Shown: positions 35,674 to 43,451 of the stretch, in pieces | Position numbering within the stretch: the first letter of the stretch is position 1 | Layout of the letters: every line of letters begins with the position of its first letter | Source: Rubellimicrobium sp. CFH 75288 | Lineage (GTDB): Bacteria; Pseudomonadota; Alphaproteobacteria; Rhodobacterales; Rhodobacteraceae | Assembly: GCF_009904055.1 (NCBI RefSeq) | Contig: NZ_WYDP01000001.1 | Coordinates: 310,001 to 374,000 of the forward strand | Direction: 5' to 3' | DNA length: 64,000 nucleotides | Translations under genes and position numbers: made by a program | Notes under the pieces: generated by a model | What the model was told of the DNA's origin: nothing | The model's database searches: none | The model's input: the letters and a program-made list of their open reading frames with translations, nothing else

Positions 35674-36005
35674 GGCCGGGCCTCCTCCTCGGCCTCAAGG
35701 GTCAGGGTGCGGCCGAGCGCGTCCCCCTCGGCGACCGAGAGGATGCGCCAGGCGCGGCCGTCGCCGGCGCGCAGCCTCTGGCCGGGCCGCGGGCGCGAGG
35801 GCGCGCCGGGCGGCGCGGCGCGGCAGGCGATGCGCGCGCGGGCGGTGGCCGCGGCGCCGGCCGGCACCGTGCGCTCGGCGGTGGAGAGCGGGCGCAGGTC
35901 GGCCCAGAGCGTGCCGAGCGCGGTCCATTGCGTCGCGTGGCCGCCCGAGCCGTCGGGCAGGCGCGCGGGCGCCTCGAGCACGAGGCGGCGGCGGAAGGGC
36001 CTCAT
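35670..36005 (-). CDS. GTA head-tail joining/stopper protein (g7)
   Basis: The 111-residue protein matches the phage head-tail adaptor layout: RRLVLEAPARLPDGSGGHAT with the typical D-G-x-G turn, a middle WADLRPLSTAERT and a closing DGRAWRILSVAEGDALGRTL. It is expected to seal the connector between adaptor (g6) and tail terminator (g8). Four-base overlaps at both ends couple it to its neighbours. Confidence 0.88.
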   Translation of the reverse strand: MRPFRRRLVLEAPARLPDGSGGHATQWTALGTLWADLRPLSTAERTVPAGAAATARARIACRAAPPGAPSRPRPGQRLRAGDGRAWRILSVAEGDALGRTLTLEAEEEARP

Positions 36006-36601
36006 GCCGGCCCCCCGGCGCCGAGCCGCAGGGGCCGGAAGCGCTCGATCAGGGCGGTGACGCCGAAGGGCATGCAGCCCGCCGCGAGGCCCGTGTCCTC
36101 GCGCCAGTCGTGGTAATGGGCGGCGAGCATCAGGACGGCGTGGGCGAGGTCGGGGGGAAGCCCGCCCCAGGCCTCGGCGAGGCCGGCGCGGAAGGCGATG
36201 CGGACGCCCCCGCCGGGAGGGATCGGGGGCAGCGCGCCGGCGCGGCCGACCAGGGCCGGGCGCTGGGCGTCCGGGCGCAGCGCCCAGAGGGCGGCGGGGA
36301 GCGGCGCCTCGGCCCCGTCGGCGGCGGTCACGGTGACGGCGTGGACGGCGGTGACGGGGGCGAGCGGGAGGGGCTGGGCCTCGGGGGTGGACCAGGCGGA
36401 GAGGGTGAGCGCGAAGTCGCGGGCGAGCAGCGCCTTGGCCGTCCGGGCCTCCACCGCCGCGGCGGCGGCGCGGAGAAACCCGGCGAGCAGCGCGTCGCGC
36501 ACCCCGTCGTCGCCGAAGCCGGACGACAGGCGCAGGTGCTCGCGGAGCGCGCCGAGCGGCAGGGCCGCGAGGGGCGTTTCGGTCAGTTCGACCAGGTTCA
36601 T
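36002..36601 (-). CDS. GTA head-tail connector adaptor protein (g6)
   Basis: The 199-residue protein is largely helical at the start (LGALREHLRLSSGFGDDG, then an Ala-rich helix with VEARTAKALLARDFAL). This is typical of phage gp6-like connector proteins that bind below the portal. It ends with LAHAVLMLAAHYHDWRED and PFGVTALIERFRPLRLG, conserved features of the family. The ATG at 36601 lies 76 bases after the capsid stop and has no clear strong ribosome site. Confidence 0.9.
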   Translation of the reverse strand: MNLVELTETPLAALPLGALREHLRLSSGFGDDGVRDALLAGFLRAAAAAVEARTAKALLARDFALTLSAWSTPEAQPLPLAPVTAVHAVTVTAADGAEAPLPAALWALRPDAQRPALVGRAGALPPIPPGGGVRIAFRAGLAEAWGGLPPDLAHAVLMLAAHYHDWREDTGLAAGCMPFGVTALIERFRPLRLGAGGPA

Positions 36602-36677
36602 CGGACAATCCCTTGGGTGGGGGGCCTCGGGGAGGGGGCCGCCGGCAGGGCGGCCCCGGTGCGGGCGCGCAGCGCCG

Positions 36678-37865
36678 TCAGCTGGCGCTGAAGCGCAGCA
36701 CCTTGATCGCGGCAAAGTCCGTCACGGCGCCGCCCACGCGCTTGGTGGCGTAGAAGAGCACGTGCGGCTTGGCCGAGAACGGGTCGCGCAGGATGCGCAG
36801 GTCGGGCCGCTCGGCGATCGTGTAGGCGGCGGCGAAGTTGCCGAAGGCGACCGCGGGCGCGTTGGCGGCGACGTTGGGCATGTCCTCGCTGACGAGGACG
36901 CGGTAGCCCATCAGGCGCGCGGGCTCGCCCTCGGACAGGCCGTCCGACCACAGGAAGCGGCCGTCGGCGTCCTTGAGCTTGCGCATGAGCGCGGTCGTGC
37001 GCGAGTTCATCACGAAGGCCGCGCCGGCGCGGTAGCGGGCGGGCAGCGCATAGACGAGGTCCACCACCGGGTCGAGCGTGGTCAGGCCGGCCGACACGCC
37101 CGAGGGCACGAAGCCGATGCTGCCCCAGGTCCAGGACGCGTTGGCGACGAGCGGGTAGGACAGGATCCCCCGCGGCTTGTCCACGCCGTCGCCCGTGATG
37201 AAGGCCGCGCCCTCGGAGCGGGCGAAGCGCTCGGCGATGCGGGCGGCGAGCCAGCCCTCGAGGTCGAAGGCCGAGTCGTCGAGGATGCGCTGGGACGCCT
37301 TGGGCATCGCGGCCAGCTCGTGCAGCGGAATGGTGATCTTCTCGATGGCGCCGGTGGCGGTCTCGGCCGTAGCGGCATTCTCGGTCGCCCAACCGGCACC
37401 GATGTCGGCGCGGTCGATCAGCACGTCATAGGCGCCGGCCTCGACCTCGACCACGGTGGCGAGCGAGCGCAGCGAGGCGGCGGAGTGGAGGATCTCGCGG
37501 ATGGCGCCGGCCGTCTGCGGCGTCACCAGCACGCCGCCATCGGCGGCCACCGCGGTGGAGAGCGCCTTGCCCTCGAGGGCGAGGTCGCGCAGGCCCCCCT
37601 CGTCGCCGCGGCGCAGATAGGCGTCGAACGCCTTGGCGGCGGGGGCGGCAAGCGCGTCGGGGCCGTCGGCCGCGAGCATCGGGCGGGCGGCGAGGGCGGA
37701 GGCGAGGCGGGTCATGCGGGCATCCTGTTGCTGGAGGCGGGAGGTCACGTCGTCGGCGAGGCCGCGCAGTTCGGAGACGAGGCCCGCCAAGGCGGCCTTG
37801 GTCTCGGGCGGGGCGGCGGGGGGCGAGGTCCGGTCGCAGTCCTGGACGGAGAGGGTGTCGGTCAT
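36678..37865 (-). CDS. GTA major capsid protein (g5), HK97 fold
   Basis: The protein has 395 residues. The first ~110 form a helical scaffold-like delta domain (LVSELRGLADDVTSRLQQQ) removed by the prohead protease. The HK97-fold part then begins with GGVLVTPQTAGAIREIL. It shows the E-loop region (GWATENAATAETATG), EIP-like KITIPLHELAAMPKAS and the typical GKPRGIL-like DKPRGILSYP. The C-terminal end VRFSAS-like KVLRFSAS is the usual close of this family. It is the most abundant particle protein. The ATG at 37865 follows CAAGGAGT. Confidence 0.95.
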   Translation of the reverse strand: MTDTLSVQDCDRTSPPAAPPETKAALAGLVSELRGLADDVTSRLQQQDARMTRLASALAARPMLAADGPDALAAPAAKAFDAYLRRGDEGGLRDLALEGKALSTAVAADGGVLVTPQTAGAIREILHSAASLRSLATVVEVEAGAYDVLIDRADIGAGWATENAATAETATGAIEKITIPLHELAAMPKASQRILDDSAFDLEGWLAARIAERFARSEGAAFITGDGVDKPRGILSYPLVANASWTWGSIGFVPSGVSAGLTTLDPVVDLVYALPARYRAGAAFVMNSRTTALMRKLKDADGRFLWSDGLSEGEPARLMGYRVLVSEDMPNVAANAPAVAFGNFAAAYTIAERPDLRILRDPFSAKPHVLFYATKRVGGAVTDFAAIKVLRFSAS

Positions 37866-37896
37866 GGGGCTCGGGACTCCTTGGGGGGTTGGAGGG

Positions 37897-38439
37897 TCAG
37901 GCGCGGCGCAGGCGGGCACGCAGCGCGGCGCAATGGGCCGACAGATCGCCCAGAAGGGCGGCCTCGGCAGACTTGGCGGCCAGCCGCGCCCCGGGGAGCA
38001 TGGGAAAGGTGACAAGCGAGACTTCCCACAGCTCGACCTCGCGCAGGCGGCGGCGGCCCCCGTCGTCGCGGGCGGCGCGCAGGGTGCGGTAGCCGATCGA
38101 CAGCCCGTCGAGGGCGCGGGCGGCGACAAGGGCCATCGCCTCGCGCGCGCGGGCGATCTCGGGCAGGAGGCGGCCCTTGACGCGCAGGCCGGTCGCGTCC
38201 TCCTCGACCTCGTCCCACAGGCCGATGGGCTGGGCCGGGTCGTGCTGCCAGAGCATCCGCACGCCCTCGCCGCGCTCGCGCAGGCGGCGCAGCGAGGCGG
38301 CGAAGGCGCCGCGCTCGACGATGTCGCCGCCGCGGTCGGGAATGCCCCAGAGCGAGGCATAGCCCCAGACGGCGGTGCCGTCGGCGGAGGCGGAGAGGGG
38401 CGCGGCGGCCTTGGTCTCGGGGGGGCGGAGGGGCAGCAT
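37897..38439 (-). CDS. GTA prohead protease (g4), HK97 family
   Basis: The 180-residue serine protease (family S78-like) has the strand opening VWGYASLWGIPDRGGDIV and the catalytic His in RMLWQHDPAQPIG. The nucleophile Ser lies in LDGLSIGYRT, followed by the REVELWEVSLVTFPM element. It trims the capsid delta domain during head maturation. The ATG at 38439 follows AAAGGACC; a GTG at 38454 that overlaps the g3.5 stop (GTGA) is an alternative start giving five more residues. It sits directly before the capsid gene, as in HK97-type modules. Confidence 0.93.
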   Translation of the reverse strand: MLPLRPPETKAAAPLSASADGTAVWGYASLWGIPDRGGDIVERGAFAASLRRLRERGEGVRMLWQHDPAQPIGLWDEVEEDATGLRVKGRLLPEIARAREAMALVAARALDGLSIGYRTLRAARDDGGRRRLREVELWEVSLVTFPMLPGARLAAKSAEAALLGDLSAHCAALRARLRRA

Positions 38440-38450
38440 GGCCGGTCCTT

Positions 38451-38666
38451 TCACGGAGAGACGGCGAGGAGGGACTGGGCGGCGGTGGCGAGAACGGTCG
38501 CCACGACCCCGTAGACGGCGAGCCAGAGGCGCTTCTCGAGGCGCTCCATGGTGGCCTCGATCTTGCCCAGCGCCTGGTTGAGCTGGGCGAATTGCAGCTC
38601 GGACAGGCGCTCCTGGGCCTCGATGCGCAGGCCGGGGGCGCAGAGGAACGAGCGCGTCTCAGGCAT
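38451..38666 (-). CDS. GTA head formation protein (g3.5, rcc01685 family)
   Basis: This 71-residue protein has an amphipathic helix (AQERLSELQFAQLNQALGKI) and a C-terminal hydrophobic segment (LWLAVYGVVATVLATAAQSLL). This matches the small protein between portal and protease in R. capsulatus GTA, which is needed for head formation. The start at 38666 overlaps the portal stop. The in-frame extension further upstream belongs to the portal's other frame and is not used. Confidence 0.85.
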   Translation of the reverse strand: MPETRSFLCAPGLRIEAQERLSELQFAQLNQALGKIEATMERLEKRLWLAVYGVVATVLATAAQSLLAVSP

Positions 38667-39924
38667 GGGAGGGCTCCTCGAGCGGGGGCAGGCCGAGAAG
38701 GGCGCGCTTTTCGGCATCGGTCAGGAACGGCGCCTCGGCGACGCGGCGCCACTGGGCGTCGCGCTCGGCCGACAGGGCGGGGATGCGGTCGAGGTCGGGG
38801 GCGAGCTCGAGCCGCTCGCCGGAGAAGTCCCCCAGCCATTCGCCGATCGTCCGGGTGACGCGGGCGGCGAGCGGCAGCACGGTGAGGCGGTAGAAGGCGC
38901 GGTGGGCCTCGGCGTAGTTGGCATAGGTGGCGTCGCCGGGGATGCCGAGGATCATGGGCGGCACGCCGAAGGCGGTGGCGATCTCGCGCGCGGCGGCCTC
39001 CTTGGTGCGGTGGAACTCCATGTCGGAGGGCGAGAAGCCCATCGGCTTCCAGTCGAGCCCACCCTCGAGCAGCATGGGCCGGCCGGCATTGCGCGCGCCC
39101 TGGTGCTGGCGCTCGATCTCGGCGGCGAGGCGGTCGAACTGGTCGGGGCTCATGCGGCCGTCGCCGCCCCTGTAGACCAGCGCGCCGGAGGGGCGGGCAG
39201 CGTTCTCGAGCAGGGCCACGCTCCAGCGGGAGGCGCCGTTGTGGACCTCGATGGCGGCGGCGGCGGCCTGGAGGGGGGAGAGGCCGTAATGGTCGTCCTG
39301 GGGGTGGAAGGCGCGGACGTGGCAGACGGGAGAGGCGTCGGGCGACCACGCCACGCGGTGACGGCGCCCCCCCGCCGTGTAGTCGTAGGCCACGGGCCAG
39401 CCATCGGGGCCGGGCACGACGCTGACGCGGTCGGAGCGCAGGACGTGGAGCGCCGCGGGCAGGCCGGTGCCGGGTCCGGGCGCAGCTGTGGCCTCGAGAT
39501 AGCCGTTGCCGGTCAGGAGAAGCTGGCCGTAGAGCGCCTCGAGCAGCTCGGCGCGGCCCTGGACAGGGTTGGGGCGGGCGAGCAGGTCGAGGACGGGATG
39601 CTCCGCGTAGCGGCAGGCGCGGTCGGAGAGCGCGAGCGGCAGCGAGGCCGCGGCCTCGGCCACGAGGCGGACGGCGCGAAAGCCCACGGGGTTGCGCAGG
39701 AAGCCCGCGGCGATCAGGGCAACCGCCGGAGGCGCGCTCCGCCCGGTGCCGGCCGCGACCGGACCGGTCGCGGACCGGAGGCCGGTCTTGAGCGCGGGCG
39801 CGGTCGGCGCGGCGGGCACGGGGCACGCGGCGGGCACGGGGCGCGCGGCGGCGGCGGCGAGGGGCATGGCGGGGTCGGCGGCCGCGCCGGCTGGCGCGGC
39901 CTGGGACCGGCGGAAGGGGAACAT
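38659..39924 (-). CDS. GTA portal protein (g3), HK97-type
   Basis: The 421-residue protein has the portal signatures GFLRNPVGFRAVRLVAEAAA and LLLTGNGYLEATA, the AFGVPPMILGIPGDATYANY motif and the closing LTDAEKRALLGLPPL. It forms the dodecameric DNA channel at one capsid vertex. The N-terminal ~60 residues contain a low-complexity Ala/Pro stretch (positions ~17-48) that I would not expect in this family. The ATG at 39924 follows GGAGACGACCC. A 198-base gap separates it from the terminase gene. Confidence 0.93.
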   Translation of the reverse strand: MFPFRRSQAAPAGAAADPAMPLAAAAARPVPAACPVPAAPTAPALKTGLRSATGPVAAGTGRSAPPAVALIAAGFLRNPVGFRAVRLVAEAAASLPLALSDRACRYAEHPVLDLLARPNPVQGRAELLEALYGQLLLTGNGYLEATAAPGPGTGLPAALHVLRSDRVSVVPGPDGWPVAYDYTAGGRRHRVAWSPDASPVCHVRAFHPQDDHYGLSPLQAAAAAIEVHNGASRWSVALLENAARPSGALVYRGGDGRMSPDQFDRLAAEIERQHQGARNAGRPMLLEGGLDWKPMGFSPSDMEFHRTKEAAAREIATAFGVPPMILGIPGDATYANYAEAHRAFYRLTVLPLAARVTRTIGEWLGDFSGERLELAPDLDRIPALSAERDAQWRRVAEAPFLTDAEKRALLGLPPLEEPSHA

Positions 39925-40122
39925 GGGTCGTCTCCTGGGCGGGGCCGCCCCGGTGGGAGGCGGCTGGGCTGTGGGGGTCTGCTCGGCGGTTCTTGCGCTC
40001 TCGGGGACACCATGCCCCCGAAAGGTTAACGGTTTCTTAGGCCACCGCGCGCACCCCTGCGGATTCGCGCAACGCCTTGACAGGGGGTCGGACTGGGGGT
40101 CGGGCGAGGGCGAATCGGGCCC

Positions 40123-41484
40123 CTAGAGGGCGCGCAGGCGCGGCTCGGACCAGGTGGCAGCGGGGGCGACAAGGAGCGCGTGCACCGCCCAGACGAGCGC
40201 GTCGAGCCGGTCGGGCGAGCCCCTGCCCCGCCAGCCCGCGGCCGTCATGGCGCGCATCTGGTCCTCGAGCGCGGCGAGATCGGCGCCGCGCAGGTGGTGG
40301 ACGCGGCCCTGTTCGTAGAGGGCGGCCACGGGCTCGGCCCGGATGCCCTTGGCCGAGCGGGCGCGCACGCGGGTCACGGCGATCGTCGGGTCAATGCCGC
40401 GCAGGATCGATTCGACCATCGCGCCGCCCTGGTTGTCCTCGGCCACGATGCGGTCCGCGTCGTGGCGGCGCGCGCAGGCGATGGCGGCGCGGCCCCATTC
40501 CTCGGGCGAGGCGCCCCGGACGGTCGCGTCCTCGAGCACCACGGCGCGCCAGTCGCGGGGCGCGCCCTGCATGACCGCGCCGGCGGCGACGATGCCGGTC
40601 GAATCCGCGCTCTTGCCCGTGGAGACGGCCGGATCGACGGCGACCACGACGCGGTCGAAGGCGGGGCGCCACGGGGCGCGGCAGGACTCGAGAAGCGCGG
40701 GGCTCCAGAGGGCGCCCGCCTGGGTCTCGAGCCGCTCGCCCGCGATCTCCTGACGGGCGAGGCGGGTGCCGCCATAGAGCGCGTCGAGCCGGTCGAGGAA
40801 GTCGGGGGCGAGGTTGGCGCGGTTGGCCCCCGTGGCGGCGTGGGTCTGCACCGTACCGGGCGCGCGCAGGATATCGTCGAGAAGGGGCGAGGGGCGCGGC
40901 GTGGTGGTCACGACCGCGCGCGGGTCCGGGCCGAGGCGCAGGCCCATCTGGAGCATGGCCCAAGCGTCGGGGCCGCGGCGCCACTTGGCCAGCTCGTCCG
41001 CCCAGGCGGCGTCGAACTGGGGGCCGCGGAGCGATTCGGGGTCGCAGGCCGAGAAGGTCTGGGCGGTGGCGCCGTTGGGCCAGAGGAGCATCCGGCGCGT
41101 GGCGATCCAGCGCGGCCGGCGGTCGGGGGGCGAGCAGGCGAGGATGCCCGATTCGCCCATCACCATGACCTCGCGCGCCTGGTCGGCGGTCTCGGCCACC
41201 AGCGCGACGCGGCGGCAGCGGCCGGGATCGGCGGGGCGCGGCCCCTCGACGAGGGAGCGGACCCATTCGGCGCCCGCGCGCGTCTTGCCCGCCCCGCGGC
41301 CGCCCAGCGCGACCCAGGTGCGCCAGGGGCCGGGCGGGGGGAGCTGGTGCGGCAGGGCCCAGAGGTCCCACAGGAAGGGCAGCGCGGCCAGCGTGGCGGG
41401 GGGCAGCGCGTCGAGCGCGGCGGGGCCGAGGGCGGCGAGGCGGCGGGCGAGAGGGGAGGTGGGAGCGGCGATCTGGCGGGTCAT
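40123..41484 (-). CDS. GTA terminase large subunit (g2)
   Basis: This 453-residue DNA-packaging motor has the ATPase Walker A-like loop GGRGAGKTRAGAEW and RRVALVAETADQAREVM. The Walker B region reads FDAAWADELAKWRR. The C-terminal nuclease half has VVAVDPAVSTGKSADSTGI with the metal-binding Asp, then IVAEDNQGGAMVE and RLDALVWAVHALL. In GTAs it packages host DNA headful by headful without sequence preference. The start at 41484 is 96 bases after the g1 stop, and no ATGA overlap is used here. Confidence 0.95.
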   Translation of the reverse strand: MTRQIAAPTSPLARRLAALGPAALDALPPATLAALPFLWDLWALPHQLPPPGPWRTWVALGGRGAGKTRAGAEWVRSLVEGPRPADPGRCRRVALVAETADQAREVMVMGESGILACSPPDRRPRWIATRRMLLWPNGATAQTFSACDPESLRGPQFDAAWADELAKWRRGPDAWAMLQMGLRLGPDPRAVVTTTPRPSPLLDDILRAPGTVQTHAATGANRANLAPDFLDRLDALYGGTRLARQEIAGERLETQAGALWSPALLESCRAPWRPAFDRVVVAVDPAVSTGKSADSTGIVAAGAVMQGAPRDWRAVVLEDATVRGASPEEWGRAAIACARRHDADRIVAEDNQGGAMVESILRGIDPTIAVTRVRARSAKGIRAEPVAALYEQGRVHHLRGADLAALEDQMRAMTAAGWRGRGSPDRLDALVWAVHALLVAPAATWSEPRLRAL

Positions 41485-41580
41485 GGCGGGAGTCCTGGGT
41501 GGGGGCGGCGGGGATGGGGGCGGCGGGGCACCCCCCGGCGGGGCCGGACGGTCCGTCCGGGGGGAGGGGTCGGGGGCCGG

Positions 41581-41913
41581 TCAGGCCCCCTCGGCGCAGC
41601 AGGCGGCGATGCGCGAGAGGCGGCAGGCGAGGTCGGCGCGCAGCGCCTCGAGGTCGAGCGGGCCGTCGGGGGAGGCGGCGGCGGATTCGGCCGCGAAGCC
41701 GTTCCAGCGCGCCTCGGCCTCGAAGGCGCGGCGCAGCGCGGTCTCGAGTTCGGCCTGCTTGGCGGCGATCTCGCGGAAGGGCATGTCCTCGCCCGATTCG
41801 GCGCGGGCGAGCAGGTCGGCGAGCGTGGTGCGCACCGCGCGCAGGAGCACGAGCGAATCCTCGAAATGGCGGCGGTGGTCCTGGGGCGTGGCGAGGGTGG
41901 GCTGGGCCTTCAT
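41581..41913 (-). CDS. GTA small terminase-like protein (g1)
   Basis: This 110-residue helical protein (HRRHFEDSLVLLRAVRTTLADLL, then IAAKQAELETALRRAFEAEA) occupies the first position of the cluster. It matches in size and helix pattern the R. capsulatus g1 product, identified as the small terminase subunit that lacks site-specific DNA binding. The ATG at 41913 follows CGGAGACC. The reading frame stays open further upstream through the repeat-rich spacer, but that part is not protein-like. Confidence 0.85.
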   Translation of the reverse strand: MKAQPTLATPQDHRRHFEDSLVLLRAVRTTLADLLARAESGEDMPFREIAAKQAELETALRRAFEAEARWNGFAAESAAASPDGPLDLEALRADLACRLSRIAACCAEGA

Positions 41914-42002
41914 GGGGGGTCTCCGGCTGCTGGGGGAGGCCGACGGCGCGAGGGCCGGCGGATGACCGGAAGGCTGGGCCGGAATGGTTGACGATCCGTT
42001 AC

Positions 42003-42026
42003 CGCACCGCGCGGTGCATGGGTTAA
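42003..42026 (+). repeat. ACCGCGCGGT palindrome with TTAAC box, copy 2
   Basis: GCACCGCGCGGTGC is a perfect inverted repeat and is followed by ATGGGTTAACGG. It lies about 90-120 bases before the g1 start. The TTAAC box overlaps the CtrA-like site noted for the spacer. Confidence 0.6.
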
Positions 42027-42064
42027 CGGAAGGTTGACGAATCGCGGGGGGCGCGGGCCGGCGC

Positions 42065-42088
42065 AACGCCACCGCGCGGTGCGTTAAC
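42065..42088 (+). repeat. ACCGCGCGGT palindrome with TTAAC box, copy 3
   Basis: The core ACCGCGCGGT is flanked by GCC and GCG and followed within three bases by TTAACC. It is preceded by GCGCAACGCC, which is also present before copy 4, so the repeat unit is longer than the palindrome alone. Confidence 0.6.
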
Positions 42089-42139
42089 CACTCGTCAGGA
42101 CTCCGCGCGGGCAGGCCGCCGCCGCGGGGCCCGCGGGCG

Positions 42140-42180
42140 CGCAACGCCACCGCGCGGTGGGTCAGGATTTCGTTAACCAC
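42140..42180 (+). repeat. ACCGCGCGGT palindrome with TTAAC box, copy 4
   Basis: GCGCAACGCCACCGCGCGGTGG is followed by GTCAGGATTTCGTTAACCAC. The TTCGTTAACC end is shared with copy 1 at 16.1 kb. This copy lies just after the mltG stop (minus strand), so a terminator role is possible for this one. Confidence 0.6.
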
Positions 42181-42235
42181 GGGGCCGGGCGCGGGGCCCG
42201 GCCGACCGGCGGAAGGGGCGGCTGTTGCGCGGCGC

Positions 42236-43423
42236 TCAGGGCGTGCCGGCCGCGCTGCCCGATTCGATCGCGCGCCAGCGGGCGACGTTCTGGTTGTGCT
42301 CGGCCAGCGTGGTGGCGAAGGCATGGCCCCCGGTGCCGTCGGCCACGAAATAGAGATAGGGCGTGTCGGCCGGGTTCAGCGCCGCCTCGATGGCCGCGCG
42401 GCCCGGATTGGCGATCGGGCCCGCGGGCAGGCCGTCGATCTGGTAGGTGTTGTAGAGGATCGCGCCGTGGAGCTGGCGCTCGGTCTGGCCCTGGATGTCG
42501 GACTGGCGGATGGGGCGGTCGAGCACCCCCTGCCCGCGCGTGATGCCGTAGATGATCGTGGGGTCGAACTGGAGGCGCATCCCCGTGCGCAGGCGGTTGA
42601 CGAGAACGGAGGCGACCACCGCGCGCTCCTCGGGGATGGCGGTTTCCTTTTCGACGATGGAGGCCAGAGTCAGCGCCTCCTCGGGCGTGTCGAAGGGCAG
42701 GCCCTCGGCCCGGTTCTCCCACAGGCTGCTCAGGATCCGCTCCTGCTCGGCCTGCATGCGCGCGAGCAGGTCGGTCACGGCCATGCCGGGGGTGACAGGG
42801 TAGGAATTGGGGGCGAGCATCCCCTCGGGCGGGATCTCGGTCGCCTCGCCCTCCAGCACGTCCCAGGCGTTGAGCGCCTGGACGATCTGCCAGGAGGTCG
42901 TGCCCTCGGCCACGACGACGCGGAAGGTCGTGTCGGGCTCGGCCGCGGCGCGGACGAATTCGGGCGGGGGCGGCGCGTCCGCGAAGGGGTCGAAGCTCGC
43001 GATCTCCGCATAGCGGCCGGTGGCGGGGTCGAGTTCGCGCAGGTCGGCCGAGCTGCGCGTCACGCCGATGCGCCAGACGATCTCGGTGCCGCAGGTATTG
43101 GCGCCGCCGCGGGTGATCTGGGCGGCGATCTCCTGCATGGAGGCGCCCTCGGGGATCAGGAACGAGCCCTGCTTGAGCTGGGTCCGGAGCCCGGCGTAAT
43201 CCGTGCCGATGCGGAACACGGGCGCGGAGGCGATGGCCCCCTGCCGGGCGAGATCCTCGGACACCTGGCGCATCGTGCCGCCGGCGGGGACGCGCAGGCA
43301 GATCGGCTGGGCGAGCGGGCCGGGGCCGGACCATTGCGCGCCGCCCCAGGCGATCAGCCCGGCCACGAGGAACAGGGCGACGGCGAAGAAGGTCAGCGCA
43401 TTGGCCGCGACATGGCGCCACAT
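42236..43423 (-). CDS. mltG: Endolytic murein transglycosylase MltG
   Basis: The 395-residue protein is anchored by one N-terminal membrane span (FFAVALFLVAGLIAWGG). The LysM-like first part has GSFLIPEGASMQEIAAQI. The YceG/MltG catalytic domain carries the Glu in TLASIVEKETAIPEER, then VLVNRLRTGMRLQFDPTI and YNTYQIDGLPAGPIANPG. It cuts nascent glycan strands and so limits their length. It follows fabF by 28 bases, the usual order in Rhodobacterales. The start ATG 43423 gives MWRHVAANAL. Confidence 0.95.
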   Translation of the reverse strand: MWRHVAANALTFFAVALFLVAGLIAWGGAQWSGPGPLAQPICLRVPAGGTMRQVSEDLARQGAIASAPVFRIGTDYAGLRTQLKQGSFLIPEGASMQEIAAQITRGGANTCGTEIVWRIGVTRSSADLRELDPATGRYAEIASFDPFADAPPPPEFVRAAAEPDTTFRVVVAEGTTSWQIVQALNAWDVLEGEATEIPPEGMLAPNSYPVTPGMAVTDLLARMQAEQERILSSLWENRAEGLPFDTPEEALTLASIVEKETAIPEERAVVASVLVNRLRTGMRLQFDPTIIYGITRGQGVLDRPIRQSDIQGQTERQLHGAILYNTYQIDGLPAGPIANPGRAAIEAALNPADTPYLYFVADGTGGHAFATTLAEHNQNVARWRAIESGSAAGTP

Positions 43424-43451
43424 CAGCCCGCCCCCCCCGTCCCGGCCCCGG

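Larger units (their letters stand above)
41914..42235 (-). promoter_or_regulatory. Spacer upstream of the GTA cluster: probable promoter region with three palindromic repeats and CtrA-like half sites
   Basis: These 322 bases between mltG and g1 contain no gene and should hold the GTA promoter. TTAA at 42023-42026 is followed after seven bases by TTGA at 42034-42037, a one-mismatch form of the CtrA box TTAA-N7-TTAA. CtrA and the related GafA pathway control GTA genes in Rhodobacter, so a box here would fit. No convincing -35/-10 pair was found by eye. The three ACCGCGCGGT copies are listed separately. Confidence 0.45.

Noticed and set aside
40070-40110. TTGACA on the plus strand near 40076 as a promoter
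   Set aside because: No -10 element lies at the right distance and nothing on the plus strand follows; GTA genes are on the minus strand.
27769-41913. The structural cluster as an ordinary prophage
   Set aside because: There is no integrase, repressor, replication or lysis gene and no attachment repeats. Gene order and the small proteins match the R. capsulatus GTA.
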